DNA from: Gracilinema caldarium
GTDB taxonomy: Bacteria > Spirochaetota > Spirochaetia > Treponematales > Breznakiellaceae
DNA: 64,000 nucleotides
Direction of reading: 5' to 3'
Assembly: GCF_029265695.1 (NCBI RefSeq)
Contig: NZ_JAJUHW010000002.1
Coordinates: 79,674 to 143,673, forward strand
The notes below the pieces were generated by a model, which had not been told where the DNA came from, searched no databases, and saw only the letters and a program-made list of their open reading frames with translations. Shown in pieces: positions 31,237-41,299 of the stretch (position 1 is the stretch's first letter; each line of letters begins with the position of its first letter). A program made the position numbers and the translations under genes.

Positions 31237-33588
31237 ATGAATCACGATCACGCTCCCAATCATGCGAACGCTCAAGCTAACGCTCAAGCTAACGCTTTGG
31301 ATATATTGCTCACTAATCCTGCATTTGCGGACCATATTGTTCTTGAAAAAAGGATCCCCGCCGCACCTGCTGTTACGGTGCCTCTGCCAAAAGAAGTGGA
31401 TCCCCGGCTGAAGTCCGCACTGGAAGGCCGGGGTATCCGCGAACTGTATACCCACCAGGCGGAGGTGTGGAATTGTGTGCGCAAGGGTGAACATACAGTG
31501 GTGGTGACTCCTACCGCATCGGGGAAAACCCTCTGCTATAATTTGCCTGCTTTACAGGCCCTGTTGGAGGATGAACATGCACGGGCACTATACCTCTTTC
31601 CGACCAAGGCCCTATCCCAGGACCAGCAGGCGGAACTGAACGAACTGGTAGACGGCAAAGCGGGTAAGCTCCCCATCAAGGTGTGTACCTACGACGGCGA
31701 TACCCCCGATTCATTAAGGCTCGCAGCCCGGGATACGGGGCGGATTATCGTTTCAAATCCGGATATGCTCCATGCGGGTATTCTGCCAAATCACCCCAAG
31801 TGGATTAAGTTTTTTTCCCGCCTCACCTATGTGGTGATCGATGAGGCCCATACCTACCGGGGTGTTTTCGGCAGCCATGTGGCCAATGTGCTGAGGCGGC
31901 TTTTCCGGATTGCCGCTTTTTACGGTGCTCATCCGGTTGTGATCCTATGCTCTGCCACTATCGGCAATCCCAGGGAATTAGCCGAAAGCCTCATCGGCAT
32001 GCCGGTAGCTCTGGTGGATAAAAACGGAGCTCCCCGGGGAGAAAAGAGGATAATCCTGTATAATCCGCCATTGGTAGATGCGGTGCAAGGGATCAGGCGC
32101 AGTGTGGTTACCGAAAGCCGCCGCTGGACCGTAGCGCTCCTCAAGGCGGGAATTAAAACCATACTGTTTGCCCACTCGCGGCTTAAAACAGAGGTGGCCG
32201 CTTCGTACATCAGGGAAGACTTGGCAAATATCTATACGGATAATCACCATATCAAAGTGGAACCATACCGGGGAGGACTCTTACCCAATGAACGGCGGGA
32301 AATAGAAAAGGGCCTCAGGGATGGGACTATTCAAGGTGTTGTTTCCACCAATGCGCTTGAGCTTGGTATTGATATTGGCGGCCTTGATGCGGCTGTTGTG
32401 GCAGGTTTTCCCGGATCTTTCAATTCCTTTTGGCAGCAGATTGGCCGCTCTGGCCGCAGAGGCGGTACTTCCCTGGCGGTTTTTATAGCCTCCTCTTCGC
32501 CTTTGGACCAATATATTATTAAACATCCAGACTGGTTTTTTAGAAGTTCCGCTGAAGAGGCTCATATTGATCCAAATAATCCCTATGTGATTACGGACCA
32601 TGTAAAATGTGCTGCCTTTGAATTGCCCTTTACCCAAGAGAATCTTGCAGCGGGAAAAGACCCCTTTGGTTCCGCTGTTGTAGATGTACTTACCTATTTG
32701 GAAGAGGAGGGGATTCTCCGCTCTGTTGGAGGCCGTTGGTACTGGGCCGATCGGTCTTACCCGGCGGAAAGCATCAGTCTCCGTTCCGCTACGGCGGACA
32801 ATGTGGCTATTATCGACACGACCCAGGGCCGCAATGCGGTGATTGGCGAAATGGACCGGCCTAGCGCCAAGGAATTGATTTTTGACAATGCAGTATACAT
32901 TCACCGGAGCCGCCAATATGTGGTTAAAAAGCTGGATATCCAGAACCGGAAATGCCTTGTGGAAGAGGCGGATGTGAATTATTATACCGATGCGCTGGTT
33001 AAAACTGATATAAAGGTTCTCATGGAAGATGAAAAGCGGGAAGTGCCGGGAAATCTGTGCCGTCTGGTTTTAGGGGATGTGCTTGTCCGATCCCAGGCGG
33101 CGAAATTTAAAAAAATACGCTTCCATACCCATGAAAATATCGGTTACGGGACGATTGAACTGCCTGAGGAAGAACTGCAGACCCGGTCCCTTGCCTTGCT
33201 GTTTGAAGCGGGAACAGAGGCCGGCAAAGCCCTCGAGGGACGGGACGAAGAAGCGACGGGACGGATACTATCGGGCGTTGGCTCCCTCATTAAGCGTATT
33301 GCCCCCGTTTTTGTTCTCTGCGATCCCCGTGATTTAGGTGTTTCCGAACGGGTCCGGGATCCGCATTTTATGGTGCCCGCCCTTTTTATTTTTGACCATT
33401 ACCCCGGAGGAACCGGGCTCGCAGAAGCCCTCGCTTCTCATATCCCTGATCTTCTGCGTTGGGTGGCAGAGGCTGTAGAGCTTTGTTCTTGTGAAAAGGG
33501 CTGCCCCAGCTGTGTAGGCCCCGATGGGGATAAAGGGGCAGTACGGGACTTTTTGCATCAGGTGCTTGGCGATGGCGGGAAATCTTAA
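31237..33588 (+). CDS. DEAD/DEAH-box helicase with C-terminal DUF1998 (MrfA/YprA-like)
   Basis: TPTASGKTLCYNLPALQAL, VIDEAHTYRGVFGSHVANVLRRL, QQIGRSGRRGGTSLAVFIAS, C-terminal CSCEKGCPSCVGP. Confidence 0.92.
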   Translation: MNHDHAPNHANAQANAQANALDILLTNPAFADHIVLEKRIPAAPAVTVPLPKEVDPRLKSALEGRGIRELYTHQAEVWNCVRKGEHTVVVTPTASGKTLCYNLPALQALLEDEHARALYLFPTKALSQDQQAELNELVDGKAGKLPIKVCTYDGDTPDSLRLAARDTGRIIVSNPDMLHAGILPNHPKWIKFFSRLTYVVIDEAHTYRGVFGSHVANVLRRLFRIAAFYGAHPVVILCSATIGNPRELAESLIGMPVALVDKNGAPRGEKRIILYNPPLVDAVQGIRRSVVTESRRWTVALLKAGIKTILFAHSRLKTEVAASYIREDLANIYTDNHHIKVEPYRGGLLPNERREIEKGLRDGTIQGVVSTNALELGIDIGGLDAAVVAGFPGSFNSFWQQIGRSGRRGGTSLAVFIASSSPLDQYIIKHPDWFFRSSAEEAHIDPNNPYVITDHVKCAAFELPFTQENLAAGKDPFGSAVVDVLTYLEEEGILRSVGGRWYWADRSYPAESISLRSATADNVAIIDTTQGRNAVIGEMDRPSAKELIFDNAVYIHRSRQYVVKKLDIQNRKCLVEEADVNYYTDALVKTDIKVLMEDEKREVPGNLCRLVLGDVLVRSQAAKFKKIRFHTHENIGYGTIELPEEELQTRSLALLFEAGTEAGKALEGRDEEATGRILSGVGSLIKRIAPVFVLCDPRDLGVSERVRDPHFMVPALFIFDHYPGGTGLAEALASHIPDLLRWVAEAVELCSCEKGCPSCVGPDGDKGAVRDFLHQVLGDGGKS

Positions 33589-34960
33589 GTCCCGGCTTGA
33601 GCGCATCAGGGCCGGAAGCGTAGGGCCGGGGCTCCCTTGCCATTCCCGTGAAAGTTCCGCCTTTTCTGTCCCCGTTCCGCGTATACTTCCTGAATCGGAT
33701 ACTTCCAGGTCTCCTGCTTCTTTTTTCCCGCCGCCCTGGACTGTTCTGGATCCCCTGGTACTGTTCCGACGCCGTTTAGTACGGTGGGAAGAAGACAGCG
33801 TGCTTTGTTCTTTCCTTTCCTGTTATGAAGGAAAGGGCCGTCTCTCCGAACTGTCGCCGTCTTTTCTCAGCATCCTCTTTCGCGGCGGGGAGTCCTCGTC
33901 AGAGGATCTAACTTTACAGGACCTTCTTTTCTTTGACCTGGAAACCACGGGGCTTTCTGGAGGGGCAGGTACGGTAGCATTTCTGGCCGCCTTTGGGATC
34001 TTGACCGAACAGGGTCTCGAAGTTCGTCAATACCTCCTTTTGGACTACCCGGGGGAACCGATATTTTTAGAATATGTCCATGCGGAATTAACAGGCATGG
34101 AGGATAGGGTACTCGTTTCCTACAATGGCAAAGCCTTTGACATCCAGATACTCCGCAACCGATTTGCTATGCAGGGCCGGCTATTAAGAGACCAGAGGCA
34201 TATTGATCTTTTGTATATTTCCCGGCTCCTCTGGTCTGGTCTTCTGCCATCCTGTTCTCTGGGTACACTGGAAACTCAGGTTCTGAACAGAAGGCGGGAA
34301 GGGGATATTCCGGGAGCCTTGGCACCTCAAATATGGTTTGACTTCCTGCGTGAAGGACCCCACGGGTCTGCCCTGGAAAAACTGTACGGAGTCTGTGACC
34401 ATAATGTGCTTGATATTGTAGGCCTCTCTTCTCTTTTCGGTATGGTACTCCGCATTGGGTCTGATCCTGTGGGGGCTATCGAAGAGAGGGCCTTTCATTT
34501 GGATAGGCTTGCGCTCCTCTGGCCAGAAGAAGAAACACGGAGGATCCTCTTACAGGAAGCGGCCCTGCGGGGATCCCTTCGTGCCCGCTACGAGCTTGCT
34601 CGCATTGCTCGCCGTTCAGGCGAATGGGAGCGCTACCGCAGCCTCATGGAAGAGACCGCCGATGCTGCAGATTCTGTTTCTGAAAGCGCTATGGTTCCCA
34701 GAGGGGCTGTACTCCTCTGGCGGCTGCGGGCAAACATACAGCTCGCAAGCTATTACGAGTGGAAAGCCCGGGACTATGAAGCTGCCATAATCCGGACCCG
34801 CAGGGCCGCTGCCTTGTTTGTGGAGCTGAGCGCAGAACGGCTCAGAAGCGGCGCCAAAGCCGCTTCTCCATTCATCAATATGAAACTGGAAGAACGCCTG
34901 AACCGGCTCCTTGCAAAACAGCAGAATGGGTGTCCTAAAAAAATAGGCAGACAGGGATAG
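33572..34960 (+). CDS. YprB/MrfB-like ribonuclease H-like DEDD exonuclease
   Basis: LLFFDLETTGLSGGAGTVAFLAAFG...LVSYNGKAFDIQILRNRF...CDHNVLDIVGLSSLF; ATG 33572 (MAGNLKSRLERI) overlaps the helicase stop. Confidence 0.87.
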   Translation: MAGNLKSRLERIRAGSVGPGLPCHSRESSAFSVPVPRILPESDTSRSPASFFPPPWTVLDPLVLFRRRLVRWEEDSVLCSFLSCYEGKGRLSELSPSFLSILFRGGESSSEDLTLQDLLFFDLETTGLSGGAGTVAFLAAFGILTEQGLEVRQYLLLDYPGEPIFLEYVHAELTGMEDRVLVSYNGKAFDIQILRNRFAMQGRLLRDQRHIDLLYISRLLWSGLLPSCSLGTLETQVLNRRREGDIPGALAPQIWFDFLREGPHGSALEKLYGVCDHNVLDIVGLSSLFGMVLRIGSDPVGAIEERAFHLDRLALLWPEEETRRILLQEAALRGSLRARYELARIARRSGEWERYRSLMEETADAADSVSESAMVPRGAVLLWRLRANIQLASYYEWKARDYEAAIIRTRRAAALFVELSAERLRSGAKAASPFINMKLEERLNRLLAKQQNGCPKKIGRQG

Positions 34961-34997
34961 AAAAGCCACATCTGAAAGTCACCGCTAAATGAAGCGC

Positions 34998-35027
34998 AGC
35001 GGGCTCATCCAATGGTGGCCCGTTTTG
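34998..35027 (+). terminator. Candidate rho-independent terminator after mrfB-like gene
   Basis: AGCGGGCT-catccaatggt-GGCCCGTTTTGT. Confidence 0.45.
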
Positions 35028-35031
35028 TCTA

Positions 35032-37035
35032 TCAGGCAAATTTGCTTTTTATCTGGGCAAAGTAGTTCGCCGCTTCGTCGGCGGTTTCTATGGCCGCTTC
35101 CCCTTCGTGGTATTCAACCAGGTGCTGGGGAATCTCCTGGAGAAAAGGCGAAGGGCTGCACTCGGCCAAGCTTTGCATTCTGCGGCGTTTGCGGCAGCTT
35201 GTGATAAAGAGCTTATCCCGGGCTCGGGTAATGGCCACATAAAAAAGGCGGCGCTCCTCTTCGATGTTGCCATCTCCTTCTTCGAGGCTCCGGGCGTGGG
35301 GAATGAGGCCGTCCTCGGCTCCGGCGATGAACACCACGGGGAACTCAAGGCCCTTGGATGCGTGGATGGTCATCAAATTAACCTTGCCTTTGCCGGCTTC
35401 CTCGTTGTCGTCGTCCCGGGTGATAAGGCTGATCCGGTTGAGGTAGGGGAACAGGGTGGGGTCAAAGTTGTCCGGGTCATTTTCCCAGGTTTCGATGGAC
35501 TGAATAAGATGTTCGATGTTCAAGAATTTCCAGCGGGCGGCCTTTTCGTTTTTATTGTATTCGGTAACCAGGTAGCTCCAGTAATCGATGTTGTCCACAA
35601 GGGCCCGGACTTTTTTGGCCAGGCCCCGCTTGCCCAGCATTTCCCCCCGGAAATATTCAATCAGGGTGATAAAACTTTCCACATCGATGCGGCCCTTTTC
35701 GGGAAAGAGGGTGTCGTTGGCATAGCGGAGGCGGTTCATCGCATCCCAGACCGAGGTTTGGTGCTGCCGGGCAAAACTGGTGATATGTTCTACCGAGGAT
35801 TTACCGATGCCCCGCCGGGGGGTGTTGATTATTCTGAGGAGGTTCACGTCGTCGTCCGGATTGGCGATGACCCGGAGGTAGCTGATAATGTCCTTTATTT
35901 CCTTTCTCTGGAAAAAGCTCGTACCCCCCGAGACCCGATATGGTATGTTTTCGGCGAGGAAGGCTTCTTCGATGTGGCGGGTCATGGAGTTTGTGCGGAT
36001 GAGGACGCCAAAATCGTCGTATTTTAGCTTTTCCTTCATCATAATAGACCGTATTGATTGGGCGATAAAGTCCGCCTCGTCGCTTTCGTTTTCAGGATAA
36101 AATATTTCTATGGGTTTTCCGCCCCCATTACCGGACCAGAGTTTTTTATCCTTCCGATTCGTGTTATGGGAAATGACTCCGTTAGCGGCCTCTAGAATCG
36201 TGCTGGTGGACCGGTAATTCTGTTCCAGTTTTATTTCCACCAGGCCCGGAAAGTCCCGTTCGTAGTTTAGGATATTTTCGTAGTTTGCTCCCCGCCAGGA
36301 ATAGATAGATTGATCGTCATCGCCTACCACGCAGACATTCCGGTCCGCTAAAAGGCGCATCATGCGGTACTGGGTAAGGCTGGTGTCCTGGAATTCATCG
36401 ACCATGATATAGCGGTAGCGGTGCCGGTATTCGGCGAGCACATCAGGATGTTCTTCGAAAAGCTGGATGGGCAGCACTAAGAGGTCGTCAAAGTCCACGG
36501 CGTTGTAGACCTTAAGGCTGTGCTGGTATTCCTTGTAGACCCGTTCATATTCGTCATTAGCTCCGTCGCCCCAATGGTAACGGCCGATTTTTACGTTGGA
36601 AAAAAGCTGGCCTATTTTGTACAGGTCCGCGGTTTCCGTGGATAGTCCGCATTCCCGTATGCAGTCCTTAATGAGCTGGGTCCGGTCGGTTTCGTCGTAA
36701 ATGGAAAAATTATGCCGATATCCGAGCCTATCTATATGGGCGCGCAGTATTTGAACCCCGAATGCATGAAAGGTGCTCACCGTGAGGTTTTGCAGCTTTT
36801 TGCCCGTCAGGTCCCGGACCCGTTCTTCCATTTCCCGGGCAGCTTTGTTGGTAAAGGTAAGGGCCAGAATAGCCGATTGGGGAATACCCTGTTCGAGCAT
36901 ATAGGCAATCCGGTAGGTTATTACCCGGGTCTTGCCCGAACCAGCACCGGCAATAATCAGTACCGGTCCCTCGATGGTTTTAACCGCCCGAATCTGCTGT
37001 TCATTTAGTTCCGCTTCAAAATGAAGTTTTGACAT
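35032..37035 (-). CDS. UvrD/PcrA/Rep-family DNA helicase
   Basis: LNEQQIRAVKTIEGPVLIIAGAGSGKTRVITYRIAYML, VVGDDDQSIYSWRGANYENIL, LMTIHASKGLEFPVVFIAGAEDGLIPH, EERRLFYVAITRARDKLFIT. Confidence 0.96.
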   Translation of the reverse strand: MSKLHFEAELNEQQIRAVKTIEGPVLIIAGAGSGKTRVITYRIAYMLEQGIPQSAILALTFTNKAAREMEERVRDLTGKKLQNLTVSTFHAFGVQILRAHIDRLGYRHNFSIYDETDRTQLIKDCIRECGLSTETADLYKIGQLFSNVKIGRYHWGDGANDEYERVYKEYQHSLKVYNAVDFDDLLVLPIQLFEEHPDVLAEYRHRYRYIMVDEFQDTSLTQYRMMRLLADRNVCVVGDDDQSIYSWRGANYENILNYERDFPGLVEIKLEQNYRSTSTILEAANGVISHNTNRKDKKLWSGNGGGKPIEIFYPENESDEADFIAQSIRSIMMKEKLKYDDFGVLIRTNSMTRHIEEAFLAENIPYRVSGGTSFFQRKEIKDIISYLRVIANPDDDVNLLRIINTPRRGIGKSSVEHITSFARQHQTSVWDAMNRLRYANDTLFPEKGRIDVESFITLIEYFRGEMLGKRGLAKKVRALVDNIDYWSYLVTEYNKNEKAARWKFLNIEHLIQSIETWENDPDNFDPTLFPYLNRISLITRDDDNEEAGKGKVNLMTIHASKGLEFPVVFIAGAEDGLIPHARSLEEGDGNIEEERRLFYVAITRARDKLFITSCRKRRRMQSLAECSPSPFLQEIPQHLVEYHEGEAAIETADEAANYFAQIKSKFA

Positions 37036-37044
37036 GGGTCTCTC

Positions 37045-37524
37045 TTACATCTTTTTCACAAAAATAGCAAAGGCAGAAAGCCCCAGCATGGAAACAGCGG
37101 TGACGATGAGCCCCGCGCAGACCACACCAATAATAACTGCCAAGAGGGTCTTTTTTTTGTCCAATCCCAGTATCCAGGCTCCCAAGGTACCGGTCCAAGC
37201 CCCGGTTACCGGCAAGGGAATAGCCACAAAGGCAGCGATACCGAGCCAGCCCCATTTTTCAACCTTTTCGTGAACCTTACCCCTGGCCCGTTCTACAAAG
37301 GAATCAAAGAGACCCCGATACCAGTTCCAGTGGTAAAAGAGCCGGTGAAATGTAGAAAGGAAAAGCCAGCACACAGGGGCTACAAGGGCATTGATACCTA
37401 CACTGAATAGCAAAGCAATATACCAGGGTATCCCTTGGGAAAGTGCAAAGGGAATAGCTCCTCGGAGTTCAGAAATGGGAAGAAATGCAAAAAAGGTGGT
37501 CCATAAAAAGGTATGCAGGTTCAT
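37045..37524 (-). CDS. Small multidrug export protein family (COG2426-like) membrane protein
   Basis: TFFAFLPISELRGAIPFALSQGIPWYIALLFSVGINALVAPVCWLFL; VEKWGWLGIAAFVAIPLPVTGAWTGTLGAWILGLDKKK. Confidence 0.8.
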   Translation of the reverse strand: MNLHTFLWTTFFAFLPISELRGAIPFALSQGIPWYIALLFSVGINALVAPVCWLFLSTFHRLFYHWNWYRGLFDSFVERARGKVHEKVEKWGWLGIAAFVAIPLPVTGAWTGTLGAWILGLDKKKTLLAVIIGVVCAGLIVTAVSMLGLSAFAIFVKKM

Positions 37525-37533
37525 CGGTTTTCC

Positions 37534-38781
37534 TTATGTGAACATGAGGTAAAGGGTCCCCAGAATAACGGTTACCACCGTGGTGGGCAAGCCTACCTTA
37601 AGGTAGGTTCCAAAGCTGATATGGATGCCGAACTTTTTTGCGCTTTCGGCAACTATGAGGTTTGCTACGGAGCCCAGTAAGGTGAGATTCCCCGCATAGG
37701 TGCTGGCCATGGCAAGGACCAGGTAAAATTTCTCCGTGTCGGCAAAATACTGGGCCAGGGGCCGCATGAGCATGACCGCCGGTACATTGGAGATAAGGTT
37801 GGAAAGCACCAGTGTAAAGGCCGAGAGGCCCGCCATGCTTTGGCCCACCAGGGGTAAGGCCTTAGCGACAAACCACGCAAAAGCTTCTGTTTTGGCAACC
37901 GCGGCAGTAATGATAAAGAGGCCCCCAAAAAAGGCAATAATGGTCCAGTCAAGTTCAGCGAAGACCCGTTCGGGCTTTATCCGTCGGGTCGTGAGCAGGA
38001 TAGCTGCAGCGACCATAGCGGCCGCATAAACCGGAGCATTAAGTATAAAGGCCACAATCATAATCAATATTGCAGCCAAGCTTTTGTACAGGAGCGGCTT
38101 ATACAGGTTCTGATTCGCCGATTCTCCGCTCATCAACTCTGCCGCAGTCATCCGTTCGTTGGCGGAAAACTCTTTTCTGAACACCACAATAGTCAGAATG
38201 TAGGCCACCATAAGACCCGCTATGGAGGGAATCGCAAGGCGGGCAAGAAAGCGTACGAAGGAAATGCCGCTTGAAGCTCCGATGAGCATGTTTTGGGGGT
38301 TTCCGATAATGGTAGCTGCGGAGCCTATATTGGCAGCCAGAGCCAGGGCAATCAGATAAGGAACCGGATCCCGCTTGGCCCTCACGCAGAGGGTCGCCAC
38401 AAGGGGTGTCATCATGATGCAGATCGTATCGTTGAGGAACAGAGCCGAAAGCACCGCAGCGGATGCCATAACCAGGGCAAGGAGTTTTCGCGGCCGGTCT
38501 GCAGCCCTAAGGACTGCAAGCCCCGCCATATCAAAGAAACCAGAAAACTTCAGGTTCGCCGTAATAATCATCATGGAAAGAATGAGAATCAGGGTGCTTA
38601 AATCGATGGCCGCCGCTGCTTCCTCAGCAGAAATGCCCCCAAGGGCAATAAGGAAGGCAGCCCCCGCAAAGGCAATAGTAGCCCGGTTCATCCTGAGCCG
38701 GGGAAGCCTCCCCACGGCTATGCCGAAGAGGGCGAGAAAAATGACCGAGTCCACAAGAATAGCATGAATCATTTTATCCAT
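37534..38781 (-). CDS. Anion/arsenical-pump-type (SLC13/ArsB/YbiR) transporter
   Basis: Polytopic; LFLNDTICIMMTPLVATL, ANIGSAATIIGNPQNMLIGASSGISF, NLISNVPAVMLMRPL. Confidence 0.82.
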   Translation of the reverse strand: MDKMIHAILVDSVIFLALFGIAVGRLPRLRMNRATIAFAGAAFLIALGGISAEEAAAAIDLSTLILILSMMIITANLKFSGFFDMAGLAVLRAADRPRKLLALVMASAAVLSALFLNDTICIMMTPLVATLCVRAKRDPVPYLIALALAANIGSAATIIGNPQNMLIGASSGISFVRFLARLAIPSIAGLMVAYILTIVVFRKEFSANERMTAAELMSGESANQNLYKPLLYKSLAAILIMIVAFILNAPVYAAAMVAAAILLTTRRIKPERVFAELDWTIIAFFGGLFIITAAVAKTEAFAWFVAKALPLVGQSMAGLSAFTLVLSNLISNVPAVMLMRPLAQYFADTEKFYLVLAMASTYAGNLTLLGSVANLIVAESAKKFGIHISFGTYLKVGLPTTVVTVILGTLYLMFT

Positions 38782-38796
38782 ATTGATGAACGCCTC

Positions 38797-39387
38797 TTAC
38801 TTACTAAGCAATCGAGCCAGTGCTCTGCCAGCCTTTCCACGGTGGCTGATACGGTTTTTTTCCTCCTCCGAGAGTTCCGCCACCGTGCATCCCCGGTCCG
38901 GCAGATAGAGGATGGGGTCGTAGCCAAAACCGCCTGTTCCCCTGCTTTCACGGATAATCTCGCCTTCCAGGGTTTCCTGTACCACATAAAAACGGTCATG
39001 GCTGAACAGGGCTACCATGGAACAGACAAAGCGGGCCTTTCGGTCCGTAGCCTCTTCTAGTTCCTTAAGAAGCAGCTGGTTTCGTTCCCAGCTTTCTAAT
39101 TTTTTGCCATCCGTACTGCCGTAACGGGCAGAATAAATCCCCGGCCGGCCATCCAGGGCATCCACGCACAGTCCCGAATCATCGGCAATAACCGGCTCGT
39201 GAACGAGGTCAAACAGAGCCCGGGCCTTAAGCAGAGTGTTTTCAATAAAACTCCTGCCTGTTTCCTCAGGATCAAAGACAAGTCCTGCAGAGGCGGGAGT
39301 TCTGAGTGTATAATCAGAAAAAATCGCTTCCAGTTCTCGTTTTTTATGATCGTTGTTTGTAGCAAGCCAAAGTGTCATGGATTGCAT
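38797..39387 (-). CDS. rdgB: RdgB/HAM1 family non-canonical purine NTP pyrophosphatase
   Basis: LWLATNNDHKKRELEAIFSDY, EPVIADDSGLCVDALDGRPGIYSARYG, GTGGFGYDPILYLPD, ISHRGKAGRAL. Confidence 0.95.
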   Translation of the reverse strand: MQSMTLWLATNNDHKKRELEAIFSDYTLRTPASAGLVFDPEETGRSFIENTLLKARALFDLVHEPVIADDSGLCVDALDGRPGIYSARYGSTDGKKLESWERNQLLLKELEEATDRKARFVCSMVALFSHDRFYVVQETLEGEIIRESRGTGGFGYDPILYLPDRGCTVAELSEEEKNRISHRGKAGRALARLLSK

Positions 39388-39480
39388 ACTACAACAGGAT
39401 GCCCCCCTGCGACAATAAGCGGCAAACCCTAGCGGCTATCCCTTGCGGGATAGGTAAAACTGCGCTACAGTAGTTCTCCC

Positions 39481-41277
39481 ATGAACTGTCCCCTCTGCGA
39501 TAGGCCGAGCACAGAAATAATCTCAACAAAACGGCGTTCCTTTTATAGCTGCAGTCTATGCGGCTTTGTCTGGGCCGACCCCGCTTTATATCTGAGTCGC
39601 GACGAAGAAGAAAAACGTTACAGCCTCCATGAGAACAGCCGTGAAAATGCCGGTTATGTCCGTTTCTTGTCAGAAATTCTGGACCAGGGGCTTCAGTACT
39701 GGTATAGCAAGCGTAGACCTCAGGTTTATCATCAGGAGGGGGCACTGGGTGATACGAAAACAGCCCCGCTTGTGCTGGATTGGGGAGCCGGGCCTAATCC
39801 GCTTGCATCAGAACTTCTGCAGGAACGGGGCTGCACCGTCTATTCCTATGATCCCCTCTTTGGTTCACCCCTTCCGCTAGAGGATCCGCGTTTCGATATA
39901 ATATTCTGCATCGAGGTAGCTGAGCATTTTAAGGATCCCCTAAAAGATTTTAGTGCCATGGCACGATACCTTAAAAACGGCGGTCTTCTCATTATTCATA
40001 CCCACAAGATTCCCTGCGAAGTTTTTGCTGGCGAAGCTGGTTCTCTCAAGGACTTTTTTGCCCCCTGGTGGTACAAGGAAGATCCCACCCATGTGTCTTT
40101 TTACTCAGATCAAAGTCTCGAAGTCCTAGCCCTTTGCAGCGGTCTCCATTTTATTCAGGGGGAAAACCTGCACTTTTTCACAAAACCCCAGCCCGTTTTA
40201 GTTGCCGGGGGTGCCAATGTGGATATAGAAGGCAGGCCCTATGGCCCGCTCCGGGACCGCGATTCTAATCCGGGCCGTGTCCGTTTTTCCCGGGGTGGCG
40301 CAGGCCGAAACATGGCGGAAAACCTGGCACGCCTTAACATACCGGTCCAGTTTATCGGAGTGTTTGGCAGAGACCCTCTCTCACGGATGCTGTTTGAAGA
40401 GACAAAAGAGACGGGAGTACATCTTGATGGAGTGCTCCATGTTGAAAGCGACAGTCCTTCCTGTTATGTATCCATACTGGATGACTTGGGGGACATGCGG
40501 CTTGCCCTTTCATCAATGGACAGTATTTCCCTTCTCAATCCCGAAGCTATCAGGGCCTGTCTAGAAAAGTTCTCATCAGTGTCTGGTCCGGAGGATCCTC
40601 TTTTTTCTGCCCTTATCGCTGATGGGAACCTGTTACCCGAAACCATCGATGCTCTGCTAGCCGCCCTGCCGCATGTCCCCGCCTGGTTTGATCCGGTTTC
40701 TACTGCTAAGGCCCGGCGCTTTGCCGCGTACCAGAATGGGGGCCTCATCGGTCGCTTTTATGGTCTAAAACCTAATGCGGACGAACTCTTGGCTATGGCT
40801 GAAACCCTGGGCTACAGTTTTGCATCTCATTTAAATACAGTATACCAAAACTTCATAGAACATGCTTTTTTCAAAGGTTTTAAGAACTTAGATCAGCATG
40901 GGCTTAAAAAGATTTTACAGGCCGCTCTTTTTCTTTTGGAAAAGGGCTGCCGGGAACTCCATGTAAGCGTCGGAGTCGATGGAGTTTTTCTCGTGACTAA
41001 GGACCGTGTAATCTGGGGAAAGCCCCCGATTATTCCCATGAAAAGCGCTACCGGTGCCGGGGATTCATACCTGGCGGCGGTGGTTCGGACGGACCTTCTA
41101 AGCAACTGGTCAGAAGATCCACACTACAGGATTGCCTCTGGCTGTGCTGCCTCGGCGATTACGCTGGAAGATGAAGAAGCGGTGAGCCGTAATATGTCAC
41201 CAGCCGCCCTGTATCGGCTTATCAATGAATGGAAAGAAAAAGGACAATTTACCGTGGTTGCCAGTGACGATCACTAA
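39481..41277 (+). CDS. Fusion: zinc-ribbon SAM-dependent methyltransferase (aa 1-~235) + PfkB/PsuK-type pseudouridine kinase (aa ~238-598)
   Basis: N-term CPLC...CSLC ribbon, VLDWGAGPNPLASELLQERGCTVYSYDP SAM motif, IIFCIEVAEHF; then PVLVAGGANVDIEGRPYGPLRDRDSNPGRVRFSRGGAGRNMAENLARL and SATGAGDSYLAAVV. Confidence 0.88.
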   Translation: MNCPLCDRPSTEIISTKRRSFYSCSLCGFVWADPALYLSRDEEEKRYSLHENSRENAGYVRFLSEILDQGLQYWYSKRRPQVYHQEGALGDTKTAPLVLDWGAGPNPLASELLQERGCTVYSYDPLFGSPLPLEDPRFDIIFCIEVAEHFKDPLKDFSAMARYLKNGGLLIIHTHKIPCEVFAGEAGSLKDFFAPWWYKEDPTHVSFYSDQSLEVLALCSGLHFIQGENLHFFTKPQPVLVAGGANVDIEGRPYGPLRDRDSNPGRVRFSRGGAGRNMAENLARLNIPVQFIGVFGRDPLSRMLFEETKETGVHLDGVLHVESDSPSCYVSILDDLGDMRLALSSMDSISLLNPEAIRACLEKFSSVSGPEDPLFSALIADGNLLPETIDALLAALPHVPAWFDPVSTAKARRFAAYQNGGLIGRFYGLKPNADELLAMAETLGYSFASHLNTVYQNFIEHAFFKGFKNLDQHGLKKILQAALFLLEKGCRELHVSVGVDGVFLVTKDRVIWGKPPIIPMKSATGAGDSYLAAVVRTDLLSNWSEDPHYRIASGCAASAITLEDEEAVSRNMSPAALYRLINEWKEKGQFTVVASDDH

Positions 41278-41299
41278 GAGTATATGACAGGAGTATAGT

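Noticed and set aside
35107-36027. 306-aa + strand ORF opposite the UvrD/PcrA helicase
   Set aside because: Antisense shadow of a strongly conserved helicase gene; no recognisable family.
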